Positions 25,714 to 34,816 are shown, counted from the first letter of the stretch. The stretch is 64,000 nt of DNA from Pantoea sp050157905 (GCF_050157905.1 NZ_JBKIWZ010000001.1:558001-622000); one strand, 5' to 3'. The notes: generated from the letters alone by a model not told the origin. Numbers and translations: made by a program.

Positions 25714-27285
25714 ATGTTAGATATCGTCGAGCTGTCGCGGTTACAGTTTGCCTTAACGGCGATGTACCATTTTCTGTTCGTCCCTTTAACGCTCGGCATG
25801 GCGTTTTTACTGGCGATTATGGAAACGGTTTATGTCCTGAGCGGCAAACAGATTTATAAAGATATGACCAAATTCTGGGGCAAGTTATTCGGCATTAACT
25901 TTGCGCTGGGTGTGGCCACCGGCCTGACCATGGAATTTCAGTTCGGGACAAACTGGTCATATTACTCTCACTATGTCGGTGATATCTTCGGCGCGCCGCT
26001 CGCTATTGAAGGGCTGATGGCGTTCTTTCTGGAATCCACCTTTGTTGGCCTGTTTTTCTTTGGCTGGGATCGCCTGGGTAAAGTGCAGCATCTGGCCGTT
26101 ACCTGGCTGGTCGCACTGGGTTCAAACATGTCTGCCCTGTGGATTCTGGTCGCCAACGGCTGGATGCAAAACCCCATCGCCTCTGAATTCAATTTCGAAA
26201 CCATGCGTATGGAGATGGTGAGCTTCTCCCAGCTGGTACTGAATCCGGTGGCGCAGGTGAAATTCGTTCACACCGTGGCGGCAGGTTACACCACCGGGGC
26301 GATGTTTATTCTCGGCATCAGCGCCTGGTACATGCTGAAAGGTCGCGACCTCGCTTTCGCAAAACGCTCGTTTGCTATCGCGGCCAGTTTTGGGATGGCG
26401 GCGGTACTTTCTGTGATTCTGCTGGGTGACGAATCAGGCTATGAAATGGGGGATGTGCAGAAAACCAAGCTGGCCGCGATTGAAGCGGAGTGGGATACCC
26501 AGCCGGCACCTGCCTCTTTTACCCTCTTTGGCCTGCCTGATCAGGCGACACAGGAGAACCGCTATGCCGTGCAGATCCCCTGGCTGCTGGGCCTGATCGC
26601 CACCCGTTCCGTCGACAAGCCGGTCACCGGCCTGAAAGATCTGATGACACAGCATGAACTCCGCATCCGCAACGGCATGAAAGCGTACGCCCTGCTGAAT
26701 GCGCTGCGCAGTGGCAACCAGGATCCGGCAGTGCGTGACGCCTTTAATCAGCATAAACAGGATCTGGGTTACGGTCTGCTGCTGAAACGCTATACCGACA
26801 ATGTGGCAGATGCGACAGAAGCGCAGATTAAACAGGCGACGCAGGACTCTATTCCGCGCGTGGCGCCGCTCTACTTCGCGTTCCGCATCATGGTGCTGTG
26901 TGGCGTGCTGCTGCTGGGCATTATCACCCTCTCTTTCTGGAGCGTGATACGTAATCGTGTAGGCAAAAACCGGATGTTACTGAAAGCCGCGCTGTTCGGC
27001 ATCCCGCTTCCCTGGATTGCCGTCGAGTCGGGCTGGTTCGTGGCGGAATATGGCCGTCAGCCCTGGGCTATCGGTGAGATTCTGCCGACCGCAGTGGCTA
27101 ACTCCTCTCTCACTACCGGCGATCTGCTGTTCTCGATGATTCTGATCTGCGGGCTTTACACGCTGTTCCTGGTGGCTGAGATGTACCTGATGTTTAAATT
27201 TGCCCGTCTGGGGCCGAGCAGCCTGAAAACCGGACGTTATCACCATGAGCAGATCACAACTACCCCTCAGCCGGTGCAGGGATAA
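25714..27285 (+). CDS. cydA: Cytochrome bd-I ubiquinol oxidase subunit I
   Basis: 523 residues, multi-helix membrane protein. His19 in LTAMYHFLFVPLTLG is the heme b595 ligand position; the EFQFGTNWSYYSHYVGD segment and the periplasmic Q-loop (about 250-380) that binds quinol are present; the C-terminal GRQPWAIGEILPT block is typical of the long Q-loop class. With CydB and CydX it reduces oxygen at low tension. A 573-bp upstream gap separates it from sucD; the E. coli mng genes found there are absent. Confidence 0.98.
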   Translation: MLDIVELSRLQFALTAMYHFLFVPLTLGMAFLLAIMETVYVLSGKQIYKDMTKFWGKLFGINFALGVATGLTMEFQFGTNWSYYSHYVGDIFGAPLAIEGLMAFFLESTFVGLFFFGWDRLGKVQHLAVTWLVALGSNMSALWILVANGWMQNPIASEFNFETMRMEMVSFSQLVLNPVAQVKFVHTVAAGYTTGAMFILGISAWYMLKGRDLAFAKRSFAIAASFGMAAVLSVILLGDESGYEMGDVQKTKLAAIEAEWDTQPAPASFTLFGLPDQATQENRYAVQIPWLLGLIATRSVDKPVTGLKDLMTQHELRIRNGMKAYALLNALRSGNQDPAVRDAFNQHKQDLGYGLLLKRYTDNVADATEAQIKQATQDSIPRVAPLYFAFRIMVLCGVLLLGIITLSFWSVIRNRVGKNRMLLKAALFGIPLPWIAVESGWFVAEYGRQPWAIGEILPTAVANSSLTTGDLLFSMILICGLYTLFLVAEMYLMFKFARLGPSSLKTGRYHHEQITTTPQPVQG

Positions 27286-27296
27286 GGAGAGCGACC

Positions 27297-28436
27297 ATGT
27301 TTGATTATGAAGTTCTGCGCTTTGTCTGGTGGCTGTTGATTGGCGTGCTGCTAATCGGTTTCGCCGTCGCCGATGGTTTTGATATGGGTGTCGGGATGCT
27401 GACGCGCATTCTGGGACGGACCGACACCGAACGTCGCATCATGATTAACAGCATTGCCCCGCACTGGGACGGTAACCAGGTCTGGCTGATCACCGCGGGC
27501 GGGGCGCTGTTTGCGGCCTGGCCGATGGTTTACGCGGCGGCCTTTTCCGGGTTCTACATGGCGATGATTCTGGTGCTGGCATCGCTGTTCTTCCGCCCGG
27601 TCGGCTTCGATTATCGTTCAAAAATCGAAGACACCCGCTGGCGCGGTGCCTGGGACTGGGGCATCTTCGTTGGCAGCTTCGTGCCGCCACTGGTGATCGG
27701 CGTAGCGTTCGGCAACCTGCTGCAGGGGGTGCCATTCCATGCCGATGAGTACCTGCGTCTGTTCTACACGGGCAACTTCTTCCAGCTGCTGAATCCGTTC
27801 GGACTGCTGGCGGGTGTGGTCAGTGTGGCGATGATTCTGGTGCAGGGCGCAACGTATCTGCAGATGCGTACCACGGGTGAGCTGCATCTGCGCTCGCGCA
27901 CCGCCGCGCAGCTGGCCGCGCTGGTGATGATGGTCTGTTTTATCCTGGCGGGCGTTTGGGTTAACTATGGCATTCCGGGCTATGTCGTCACCAGCGCGAT
28001 GGATCACCTTGCCGCCTCTAACCCGCTGGGTAAAACCGTTGTGCGCGAGGCGGGAGCCTGGATGGTCAACTTCCGGCAGCATCCTGTACTGTGGCTGTTC
28101 CCGCTACTGGGCGTAGTGCTGCCGCTGCTGACCATCTTCTGCTCGCGGACAGAGAAGGGCGCCTGGGCGTTCCTGTTCTCCTCGCTGACGCTGGCCTGCG
28201 TCATCATGACCGCGGGCATTGCGATGTTTCCCTTCATCATGCCTTCCAGCACCGTGCCGGACGTCAGCCTGACGATGTGGGACGCCACCTCCAGCCTGCT
28301 GACGCTACAGACTATGACCGTGGCGGCCGTGATTTTCGTGCCGATCATTCTGGCGTATACCAGCTGGTGCTACTGGAAAATGTTTGGCCGTATTACCAAA
28401 GAGCAGATAGAAAGCAACAGTCACTCACTCTATTAA
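27297..28436 (+). CDS. cydB: Cytochrome bd-I ubiquinol oxidase subunit II
   Basis: 379 residues, about eight to nine membrane helices. VADGFDMGVGML near residue 25, APHWDGNQVWLITAGGALFAAWP and the C-terminal TSWCYWKMFGR segment are conserved. CydB pairs with CydA in the oxidase. It starts 11 bp after cydA with a GGAGAG ribosome site, and cydX follows after 15 bp. Confidence 0.98.
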   Translation: MFDYEVLRFVWWLLIGVLLIGFAVADGFDMGVGMLTRILGRTDTERRIMINSIAPHWDGNQVWLITAGGALFAAWPMVYAAAFSGFYMAMILVLASLFFRPVGFDYRSKIEDTRWRGAWDWGIFVGSFVPPLVIGVAFGNLLQGVPFHADEYLRLFYTGNFFQLLNPFGLLAGVVSVAMILVQGATYLQMRTTGELHLRSRTAAQLAALVMMVCFILAGVWVNYGIPGYVVTSAMDHLAASNPLGKTVVREAGAWMVNFRQHPVLWLFPLLGVVLPLLTIFCSRTEKGAWAFLFSSLTLACVIMTAGIAMFPFIMPSSTVPDVSLTMWDATSSLLTLQTMTVAAVIFVPIILAYTSWCYWKMFGRITKEQIESNSHSLY

Positions 28437-28451
28437 TTAAGGAGATGTCGC

Positions 28452-28556
28452 ATGTGGTATTTTGCCTGGATTCTCGGCACCTTGCTGGCCTGTGCTTTTG
28501 GTATCGTGACTGCGCTGGCGATTGAGCAGGCTGACGCGCAGGAAACGTCGCGCTGA
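28452..28556 (+). CDS. cydX: CydX, small subunit of cytochrome bd-I
   Basis: 34 residues. The start MWYFAWILGTLLACAFGI is almost identical to E. coli CydX, which has 37 residues; the tail here is shorter and different. One membrane helix covers about residues 4-25. CydX stabilises the oxidase and its hemes. GGAG at 28441-28444 provides the ribosome site; the TGA shares its last A with the ATG of ybgE, so translation is probably coupled. Confidence 0.95.
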   Translation: MWYFAWILGTLLACAFGIVTALAIEQADAQETSR

Positions 28557-28849
28557 TGCGCAGACGTATTCGGATGCTCTGTGATCTGATGGATAAGGGC
28601 CCGCTGCGGGTCCTTTCACTGCTGCTGGCGCTGGTGATGGCCGAAGCGGTAATGTGGGACCCGACGCGCCTGACTGACCAGGCAAGCACGTTACCCGCCG
28701 TGCAGGGGCTGGTGCTGATCTGGGCAGTCTGCACGGGCGTTATCCACGGCGTAGGTTTTCAGCCACAAAAGCGCCGATGGCAGGCGCTTTTCACACCGTT
28801 ACCCGCCGTGCTGGTATTATGCCTGGCGCTTTACCGTTTTTACCTCTGA
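28556..28849 (+). CDS. ybgE: YbgE, Cyd operon membrane protein
   Basis: 97 residues with three hydrophobic segments (about 17-34, 50-66 and 80-95). The MDKGPLRVLSLLLAL start region and the CTGVIHGVGFQPQKRRWQALF block match E. coli YbgE. Function is unknown, though always linked to cydABX. The start overlaps the cydX stop. An unusual terminator-like hairpin lies inside the coding sequence. Confidence 0.92.
   Translation: MRRRIRMLCDLMDKGPLRVLSLLLALVMAEAVMWDPTRLTDQASTLPAVQGLVLIWAVCTGVIHGVGFQPQKRRWQALFTPLPAVLVLCLALYRFYL
28767..28791 (+). other. Terminator-like hairpin inside ybgE
   Basis: AAAAGCGCC, loop GATGGCA, GGCGCTTTT: perfect 9-bp arms ending in four T, within the codons for the KRRWQALF segment of ybgE. 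It has the shape of an intrinsic terminator. Confidence 0.55.
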
Positions 28850-28865
28850 ATCCCCGTTTCACTGG

Positions 28866-28890
28866 CGCTGACAGTGAATTTTTGTCAGCG
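28866..28890. other. Hairpin after ybgE
   Basis: CGCTGACA / TGTCAGCG, 8-bp perfect arms with a 9-base loop, 17 bp after the ybgE stop and ahead of ybgC. It lacks a clear T-tract, so it is at best a weak terminator for the cyd operon. Confidence 0.5.
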
Positions 28891-29027
28891 TCTGGTCAAT
28901 AAATCTCCCTGAAATCGTTCCAGTTGTTACGGAGCGATAATTATTTTCGCCTGGCTCTGGCGACCCATTCCCAACCCCAATTCTCTTGCGTATAGTAGCA
29001 ACGTTTAAAACGAGGCCGGGATGTAGA

Positions 29028-29432
29028 GTGAGTACAACGCTGTTTCGCTGGCCGGTTCGGGTCTATTACGAAGATACTGATGCCGGTGGTGTGGTTTATC
29101 ACGCCAGCTATATCGCTTTTTATGAACGAGCACGTACCGAAATGTTGCGCCAGCACCATTTCAGTCAGCAGACGCTGTTAGAGCAGCAGGTCGCTTTTGT
29201 GGTGCGGCGTATGACGGTGGACTATCTGGCGGCGGCGCGTCTTGATGAGCTTCTGGAGATCCAGAGCGAAGTGACATCGATGACACGCGCTACCATGACG
29301 TTCACACAACGTATCGTGAATACTGAAGGCAAAGTGCTCAATGAGGCAGAAGTCCTGATTGCCTGCATTAACCCACATCTGATGAAGCCGATTGCGCTTC
29401 CCAAGTCTATTGTCGCGGAGTTCAAGCAGTGA
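29028..29432 (+). CDS. ybgC: YbgC acyl-CoA thioesterase of the Tol-Pal operon
   Basis: 134 residues from the GTG at 29028, the position that aligns with E. coli; an upstream in-frame start at 28986 would add 14 residues without family support. Hot-dog fold thioesterase: YYEDTDAGGVVYHASY carries the catalytic Asp18 and the adjacent His, followed by FYERARTEML. It hydrolyses short or medium acyl-CoA and is linked to phospholipid enzymes in E. coli. It overlaps tolQ by 4 bp. Confidence 0.95.
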   Translation: MSTTLFRWPVRVYYEDTDAGGVVYHASYIAFYERARTEMLRQHHFSQQTLLEQQVAFVVRRMTVDYLAAARLDELLEIQSEVTSMTRATMTFTQRIVNTEGKVLNEAEVLIACINPHLMKPIALPKSIVAEFKQ

Positions 29433-30115
29433 CTGACATGAACATTCTTGATTTGTTCCTGAAGGCGAGCCTTCTGGTCAAACTTATCATGTTGATTTTG
29501 ATCGGCTTTTCTATTGCTTCCTGGGCCATCATTATTCAGCGCACACGTATTCTGAATGCGGCGGGCAGAGAAGCGGAGGCGTTTGAAGACAAATTCTGGT
29601 CCGGCATTGAGCTGTCCCGTCTTTATCATGAGAGTCAGGAACGTCGGGACGAGCTGGCGGGTTCGGAGCAGATCTTCTACGCCGGCTTTAAAGAGTTTGC
29701 CCGTCTGCATCGCGCCAACAATCATGCGCCGGAGGCGGTCATTGAAGGCGCCAGCCGTGCAATGCGCATCTCCATGAACCGCGAGCTGGAAGCGCTGGAA
29801 AACCATATTCCTTTCCTCGGCACCGTGGGGTCTATCAGCCCCTATATCGGCCTGTTCGGTACGGTCTGGGGAATTATGCACGCCTTTATTGCGCTGGGTG
29901 CGGTGAAGCAGGCGACGCTGCAGATGGTCGCGCCAGGTATTGCTGAAGCGCTGATTGCAACGGCAATCGGTCTGTTTGCCGCGATTCCGGCAGTTATGGC
30001 GTACAACCGTCTGAACCAGCGCGTCAACAAACTGGAGCAGGGCTACGACAACTTTATGGAAGAGTTCACTGCCATTCTGCATCGCCAGGCTTTCTCCAGC
30101 GATAGCGCTAAGTAA
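29429..30115 (+). CDS. tolQ: TolQ, proton-channel subunit of Tol-Pal
   Basis: 228 residues, near identical to E. coli TolQ where remembered (start MTDMNILDLFLKASLL, GTG codon). Three membrane helices: about 16-37, 135-160 and 165-195. The SPYIGLFGTVWGIMHAF and GIAEALIATAIGLFAAIPA segments are the MotA/ExbB/TolQ signature. With TolR it uses the proton gradient to drive TolA. The start lies inside the end of ybgC. Confidence 0.98.
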   Translation: MTDMNILDLFLKASLLVKLIMLILIGFSIASWAIIIQRTRILNAAGREAEAFEDKFWSGIELSRLYHESQERRDELAGSEQIFYAGFKEFARLHRANNHAPEAVIEGASRAMRISMNRELEALENHIPFLGTVGSISPYIGLFGTVWGIMHAFIALGAVKQATLQMVAPGIAEALIATAIGLFAAIPAVMAYNRLNQRVNKLEQGYDNFMEEFTAILHRQAFSSDSAK

Positions 30116-30128
30116 ATAGAGGTTAATG

Positions 30129-30557
30129 ATGGCCAGAGTACGTGGTCGCAAAAGCCGCGACCTGAAGTCGGAAATCAACATCGTTCCGCTCCTGGACGTC
30201 CTGTTGGTGCTGTTGCTGATCTTCATGGCGACGGCGCCCATTATTACCCAGAGCGTGGAAGTGGATCTGCCCGATGCCACCGACTCAAAAACCGTTTCCA
30301 GCGATGATAATCCGCCGGTCATCGTTGAAGTCGCGGGTGTGGGGCAATACAGTCTGGTCGTGGATCATGACCGCATGGACCAGCTTCCGCCCGAGCAAGT
30401 GATCAGCGAAGCGCAGCGTCGGCTGGAAGCAAATCCTAAGACAGTCTTTTTAATCGGGGGCGCGAAAGAGGTGCCTTACGATGAAATTATTAAAGCGCTG
30501 AACCTGCTGCACCAGGCGGGTGTTAAATCTGTCGGTTTGATGACGCAGCCGATTTAA
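30129..30557 (+). CDS. tolR: TolR, periplasmic-domain subunit of the Tol motor
   Basis: 142 residues from the second ATG at 30129; the first ATG, three bases earlier, would add one Met, and the family start favours MARVRGRK. A single helix at about 18-38 contains the proton-accepting Asp in INIVPLLDVLLVLLLIFM. The C-terminal periplasmic domain ends AGVKSVGLMTQPI. It acts with TolQ as the energy-harvesting stator. Confidence 0.97.
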   Translation: MARVRGRKSRDLKSEINIVPLLDVLLVLLLIFMATAPIITQSVEVDLPDATDSKTVSSDDNPPVIVEVAGVGQYSLVVDHDRMDQLPPEQVISEAQRRLEANPKTVFLIGGAKEVPYDEIIKALNLLHQAGVKSVGLMTQPI

Positions 30558-30584
30558 AATCGAACCGTTTTTTGGGAACCGAGT

Positions 30585-31931
30585 GTGTCGAAGGCAACCG
30601 AGCAAAACGAGAAGTTAAAGCGCGCGATAATCATTTCGGTGATTCTGCATATCGTGCTGATCGCGCTGCTGATATGGAGCTCGTTCAATGAGCACATTGA
30701 CCCCAGCAGTGCAGGGGGCGGCGGCGGTGATATTGATGCGGTCATGGTCGATCCCGGTGCCGTTGTCAGCCAATACAATCGCCAGCAGAACCAGCAGAGC
30801 GACAGTCAGCGTGCTGAGCAGCAGCGTAAAAAGCAGGCACAGCAACAGGCTGAAGAGCTGCAGGAAAAACAGGCGGCTGAGCAGCAGCGACTGAAAGCGC
30901 TGGAAAAAGAGCGCTTAGCGGCGCAGGAAACGGCGAAAGAAGAAGCGAAGCAGCAGGCTGCGCAGCAGAAAGCAGCTGAAGAGGCGGCGAAGCAGGCGCA
31001 GGAGCAGCAGAAAACGGCTGAAGCCGCGGCGGCGAAAGCTAAAGCAGAGGCAAAAGCGCAGGCTGATGCTCAGGCTAAAGCTGCCGCTGAAGAGGCGAAG
31101 CAGGCCGCCGCTGAGGCAAAAAAACAGGCTGACCAGCAGGCTAAGGCTGCTGCTGCGGCGGCGGCAAAAGAGAAAGCGGTAGCGGAAGCGAAGGCCAAAT
31201 CGGAAGCGGATGCGAAAGCAGCCGCCGAAGCCAAAGCAAAAGCGGCTGAAGAAGCTAAAGCGAAAGCCGCCGAAGCGAAAGCGAAAGCTGCAGAAGAAGC
31301 TAAAGCGAAAGCAGCCGAAGCGAAAGCGAAAGCTGCGGAAGACGCCAAAGCCAAAGCTGCAGAAGAAGCTAAAGAAAAAGCTGCCGAGGCAGCCAAAGCT
31401 AAGGCTGAAGCGGCAAAAGAGGCCGCAAAAGAGAAGGCAGAAGCCGCAGCGAAAGCGAAAGCCGACGCCGCAGCCAAAGCTAAAGCCGATGCCGCGGCGA
31501 AAGCGAAAGCTGACGCCAAAGCCAAAGCGGCCGCCGAGGCGGCCAATGACAGCGACGTCGATGATTTACTGGGCGGCCTCACGTCCGGTAAGAATGCGCC
31601 GAAAAGCGGTGCTTCAGGTGGCGCAGCAGGGCAGGGAAACCAGAAGAAAGCCGGTGCAACAGGCGCGGAAATCAACTCCTACCTGGGACAGGTGGTCAGT
31701 GCGATTCAGAGCCGGTTCTATGATGCGGATCTCTATCGCGGAAAAACCTGTGATTTGCGGATTAAACTTGCGCCTGATGGATTGTTGATTGATGTTAAGG
31801 CAGAAGGGGGCGATCCTGCGCTCTGCCAGGCCGCGATTGCAGCCGCCAAACAGGCACGAATTCCGAAGCCGCCTTCGCAGGCGGTCTACGAAGTGTTTAA
31901 AAACGCGCCGATGCGTTTTAAACCGCAATAA
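30585..31931 (+). CDS. tolA: TolA, trans-periplasmic linker of Tol-Pal
   Basis: 448 residues from a GTG, compared with about 421 in E. coli. Domain I is one helix (about 13-33) with the SHLS-like surroundings ISVILHIVLIALLIW; domain II (about 60-330) is an uninterrupted Ala/Lys/Glu helix, with imperfect KAKAAE and KADAAA heptad-like repeats between about 205 and 315; domain III (about 345-448) is globular, with the paired cysteines in YRGKTCDLRIKL and DPALCQAAI. It links the TolQR motor to TolB-Pal at the outer membrane. The extra length is in the domain II repeats. Confidence 0.95.
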   Translation: MSKATEQNEKLKRAIIISVILHIVLIALLIWSSFNEHIDPSSAGGGGGDIDAVMVDPGAVVSQYNRQQNQQSDSQRAEQQRKKQAQQQAEELQEKQAAEQQRLKALEKERLAAQETAKEEAKQQAAQQKAAEEAAKQAQEQQKTAEAAAAKAKAEAKAQADAQAKAAAEEAKQAAAEAKKQADQQAKAAAAAAAKEKAVAEAKAKSEADAKAAAEAKAKAAEEAKAKAAEAKAKAAEEAKAKAAEAKAKAAEDAKAKAAEEAKEKAAEAAKAKAEAAKEAAKEKAEAAAKAKADAAAKAKADAAAKAKADAKAKAAAEAANDSDVDDLLGGLTSGKNAPKSGASGGAAGQGNQKKAGATGAEINSYLGQVVSAIQSRFYDADLYRGKTCDLRIKLAPDGLLIDVKAEGGDPALCQAAIAAAKQARIPKPPSQAVYEVFKNAPMRFKPQ

Positions 31932-32045
31932 TGCAGTAACGGGCGGCAAGTTGATCTATGGTTAGCTTGCCGTACTAAGTCTTACTCGTGGTTTCCAGGA
32001 ACAGTGCCAATTATCGTGGACTGAGGTTCAGATAAGGGAGATAAA

Positions 32046-33341
32046 ATGAAGCAAGCTCTTCGCGTTACGTTAGGCTTTTTTATCCTGCTGTGGGCAGCCG
32101 TGCTGCATGCAGAGGTCCGGATTGAAATCACCCAGGGCGTGAACACCGCGCGTCCGATTGGCGTGGTGCCGTTTAAATGGGCTGGCTCAGGTGCCGCACC
32201 GGAAGATGTGGGCGGAATCGTTGCCGCTGACCTGCGCAACAGTGGTAAATTCAATCCGCTTGATCGTTCACGTCTGCCACAGCAGCCAACCAGTGCGCAG
32301 GAAGTTCAGCCTGCCGCCTGGAGTGCGCTGGGCATCGATGCGGTCGTGGTAGGCCAGGTTGCGTCTAACCCGGATGGCAGCTACCAGGTCTCTTATCAGC
32401 TGGTGGATACCGGCGGTGCGCCAGGCACTGTGCTGGCTCAGAACTCCTACAAAGTGACCAAACAGTGGCTGCGTTATGCTGCGCATACTGCCAGCGATGA
32501 AACCTTCCAGAAACTGACCGGTATCAAGGGCGCTTTCCGCACCCGTATCGCCTACGTCGTACAGACTAACGGCGGCCAGTTCCCGTATGAACTGCGCGTT
32601 GCCGATTATGACGGTTACAACCAGTTTGTTGTACATCGTTCACCGCAGCCGCTGATGTCACCAGCCTGGTCTCCGGACGGCAGCAAAGTCGCCTACGTGA
32701 CCTTTGAAAGTGGCAAGTCTGCGCTGGTAGTTCAGACCCTCTCTAACGGTGCGATTCGTCAGGTGGCGTCTTATCCACGTCACAATGGTGCGCCCGCGTT
32801 CTCACCAGATGGTTCTAAGCTGGCGTTCGCGCTCTCTAAAACCGGCAGCCTGAACCTCTATGTGATGGATCTCGCCTCCGGTCAGACACGTCAGGTGACC
32901 GACGGTCGCTATAACAGCACTGAACCGACCTGGTTCCCGGATAGCCAGACACTGGCTTATACTTCCGATCAGGCTGGTGCACCTCAGATCTACAAAATTG
33001 GCGTTAATGGCGGCACACCACAGCGTATTACCTGGGAAGGGGGTCAGAACCAGGACGCAGATGTCGCAACAGACGGTAAATCAATGGTGATGATTAGCAC
33101 CAGCGGTGGTGCGCAACACGTCGCCAAACAGGATCTGGAAACGGGAGCCGTTCAAACGTTAACGGACACGTTCCTGGATGAAACGCCGAGCCTGGCACCA
33201 AACGGCACAATGGTAATCTACAGCTCTACTCAGGGTATGGGTTCCGTGCTGCATCTGGTTTCAACCGACGGCCGTTTCAAAGCGCGTCTTCCGGCAACTG
33301 ATGGACAGGTAAAATTTCCTGCCTGGTCGCCGTATCTGTAA
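32046..33341 (+). CDS. tolB: TolB, periplasmic beta-propeller
   Basis: 431 residues with a signal peptide of about 22 residues (hydrophobic core FFILLWAAV, likely cleaved after LHA before EVRIEI). The mature N-terminal domain precedes a six-bladed propeller whose blades are marked by repeated WSPDGSKVAY, FSPDGSKLAF and WFPDSQTLAY motifs. It binds Pal and the TolA C-terminal domain. The 114-bp gap from tolA has a 7-bp inverted repeat CGGCAAG/CTTGCCG (31944-31972) and a GGGAGATAAA ribosome site. Confidence 0.97.
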   Translation: MKQALRVTLGFFILLWAAVLHAEVRIEITQGVNTARPIGVVPFKWAGSGAAPEDVGGIVAADLRNSGKFNPLDRSRLPQQPTSAQEVQPAAWSALGIDAVVVGQVASNPDGSYQVSYQLVDTGGAPGTVLAQNSYKVTKQWLRYAAHTASDETFQKLTGIKGAFRTRIAYVVQTNGGQFPYELRVADYDGYNQFVVHRSPQPLMSPAWSPDGSKVAYVTFESGKSALVVQTLSNGAIRQVASYPRHNGAPAFSPDGSKLAFALSKTGSLNLYVMDLASGQTRQVTDGRYNSTEPTWFPDSQTLAYTSDQAGAPQIYKIGVNGGTPQRITWEGGQNQDADVATDGKSMVMISTSGGAQHVAKQDLETGAVQTLTDTFLDETPSLAPNGTMVIYSSTQGMGSVLHLVSTDGRFKARLPATDGQVKFPAWSPYL

Positions 33342-33360
33342 TGTCTGATTTGTCAGACAT
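33341..33360. other. Stem-loop between tolB and pal
   Basis: ATGTCTGA / TCAGACAT with loop TTTG; its first base is the last base of the tolB stop. There is no T-tract; probably a processing or stability element in the tol-pal mRNA. Confidence 0.5.
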
Positions 33361-33392
33361 CGCAAACAATAAACAATAATGGGATTTTTGAA

Positions 33393-33920
33393 ATGCAACT
33401 GAACAAAGTGCTGAAGGGTTTGATGCTGGCTCTGCCGGTTCTGGCAGTAGCAGCTTGTAGCTCACACAAAAACAACAACAATGACCAGACTGGCATGGGC
33501 GCTGATGGCGCTTACGGTGCAAACTCTGGCATGAACGGCAACGGCGGCAACATGTCTTCAGACGAGCAGGCGCGTCTGCAGATGCAGCAGCTGCAGCAGA
33601 ACAACATCGTGTACTTCGGCCTGGACAAATATGACGTTCAGTCTGATTACGCACAGATGCTGGATCAGCACGCAAGCTTCCTGCGCAGCAACCCGTCTTA
33701 CAAAGTGACTATCGAAGGTCACGCGGATGAGCGCGGTACGCCGGAATACAACATCGCCCTGGGCGAGCGTCGTGCTAACGCCGTTAAAATGTACCTGCAG
33801 GGTAAAGGCGTGTCAGCTGATCAGATGTCTATCGTTTCTTACGGTAAAGAGAAGCCAGCCGTTCTGGGTCATGACGAAGCAGCGTACTCTAAAAACCGTC
33901 GTGCCGTACTGGTCTACTAA
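33393..33920 (+). CDS. pal: Peptidoglycan-associated lipoprotein Pal
   Basis: 175 residues. The signal peptide ends in a lipobox VAAC with Cys22 as the lipidated residue. A Gly/Asn-rich linker (about 26-55) leads to an OmpA-like domain with GHADERGTPEYNIALGERRA, which holds the peptidoglycan diaminopimelate-binding Asp and Arg. It anchors the outer membrane to the wall and moves to the septum through the Tol motor. Confidence 0.98.
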   Translation: MQLNKVLKGLMLALPVLAVAACSSHKNNNNDQTGMGADGAYGANSGMNGNGGNMSSDEQARLQMQQLQQNNIVYFGLDKYDVQSDYAQMLDQHASFLRSNPSYKVTIEGHADERGTPEYNIALGERRANAVKMYLQGKGVSADQMSIVSYGKEKPAVLGHDEAAYSKNRRAVLVY

Positions 33921-33929
33921 GAGAATCAC

Positions 33930-34730
33930 ATGGTTAGTAACTTCAGACGTCATCTCCTGAGTCTGTCGTTACTGATTGGCGTAGCGGCCCCCTGGGCCGC
34001 TAATGCCCAAGCGTCAATCAGTAGCGTTGGCTCCGGCTCGGTCGAAGACCGTGTCACCACTCTTGAACGAATCTCCAATGCCCAGGCTCAGCTGATGCAA
34101 CAACTGCAGCAGCAGATGAGCGATAACCAGCGTGATATCGATGCGTTGCGTGGGCAAATCCAGCAAAATACGTATCAGCTGAATCAGGTGGTCGAGCGGC
34201 AGAAGCAGCTTTACCAGCAGATCGACAGCCTGAGCAGCGCCAGCAGCAGCGGCGGGCAGCAGGCAGCCGGCGGCGATGCCGCAGCAGATACCGGTGCAGC
34301 GGCCACCGCAGGCGCAGGCGCGGCCGCATCGGCGCAGAGTGCGCCGGCGCAAACCGGTGACGCGAACAGCGATTACAATGCGGCTGTGGCGCTCATTCTG
34401 GAGAAGAAACAGTATGACCAGGCGATCAGCGCGCTTCAGGCGTGGGTAAAACGTTATCCGGATTCGACCTATCAGCCGAATGCGAATTACTGGCTCGGTC
34501 AGCTGAACTACAACAAAGGCAAAAAGGACGACGCGGCTTACTATTACGCCACGGTAGTGAAGAACTATCCAAAGTCGCCGAAAGCCGCAGAAGCGCTGTT
34601 TAAAGTGGGCGTTATCATGCAGGAGAAAAAAGACACGGCGAAAGCCAAAGCGGTCTTCCAGCAGGTGATTAAACTTTATCCGGATACCGATTCTGCGAAA
34701 CAGGCTCAGAAACGTCTGGCAAGCCTGTAA
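33930..34730 (+). CDS. cpoB: CpoB, cell division coordinator
   Basis: 266 residues with a signal peptide (about 1-26, cleavage near ANAQA). An N-terminal coiled coil (about 40-95, rich in Gln and Leu) trimerises the protein; an Ala/Gly-rich linker (about 100-140) precedes a C-terminal TPR domain (about 145-266) with YNAAVALILEKKQYDQAI and SPKAAEALFKVG repeats. CpoB coordinates PBP1B activity with Tol-driven outer-membrane constriction. It starts 9 bp after pal. Confidence 0.96.
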   Translation: MVSNFRRHLLSLSLLIGVAAPWAANAQASISSVGSGSVEDRVTTLERISNAQAQLMQQLQQQMSDNQRDIDALRGQIQQNTYQLNQVVERQKQLYQQIDSLSSASSSGGQQAAGGDAAADTGAAATAGAGAAASAQSAPAQTGDANSDYNAAVALILEKKQYDQAISALQAWVKRYPDSTYQPNANYWLGQLNYNKGKKDDAAYYYATVVKNYPKSPKAAEALFKVGVIMQEKKDTAKAKAVFQQVIKLYPDTDSAKQAQKRLASL

Positions 34731-34816
34731 TTTGACCGGTTATGGCCAGATATCGTGTGATTTCTGGTCTTGCCGTATGAAAGGTAGGCAGTTGGCACTT
34801 CTGGCAGAAATAAGAG

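Noticed and set aside
29222..30322. 366-codon minus-strand frame opposite ybgC, tolQ and tolR
   Set aside because: Antisense to conserved tol genes and without a recognisable domain.
31070..31675. 201-codon Ala/Ser-rich frame on the minus strand
   Set aside because: It is the antisense of the Ala/Lys/Glu repeats of tolA; the repeat composition removes stop codons on the other strand.
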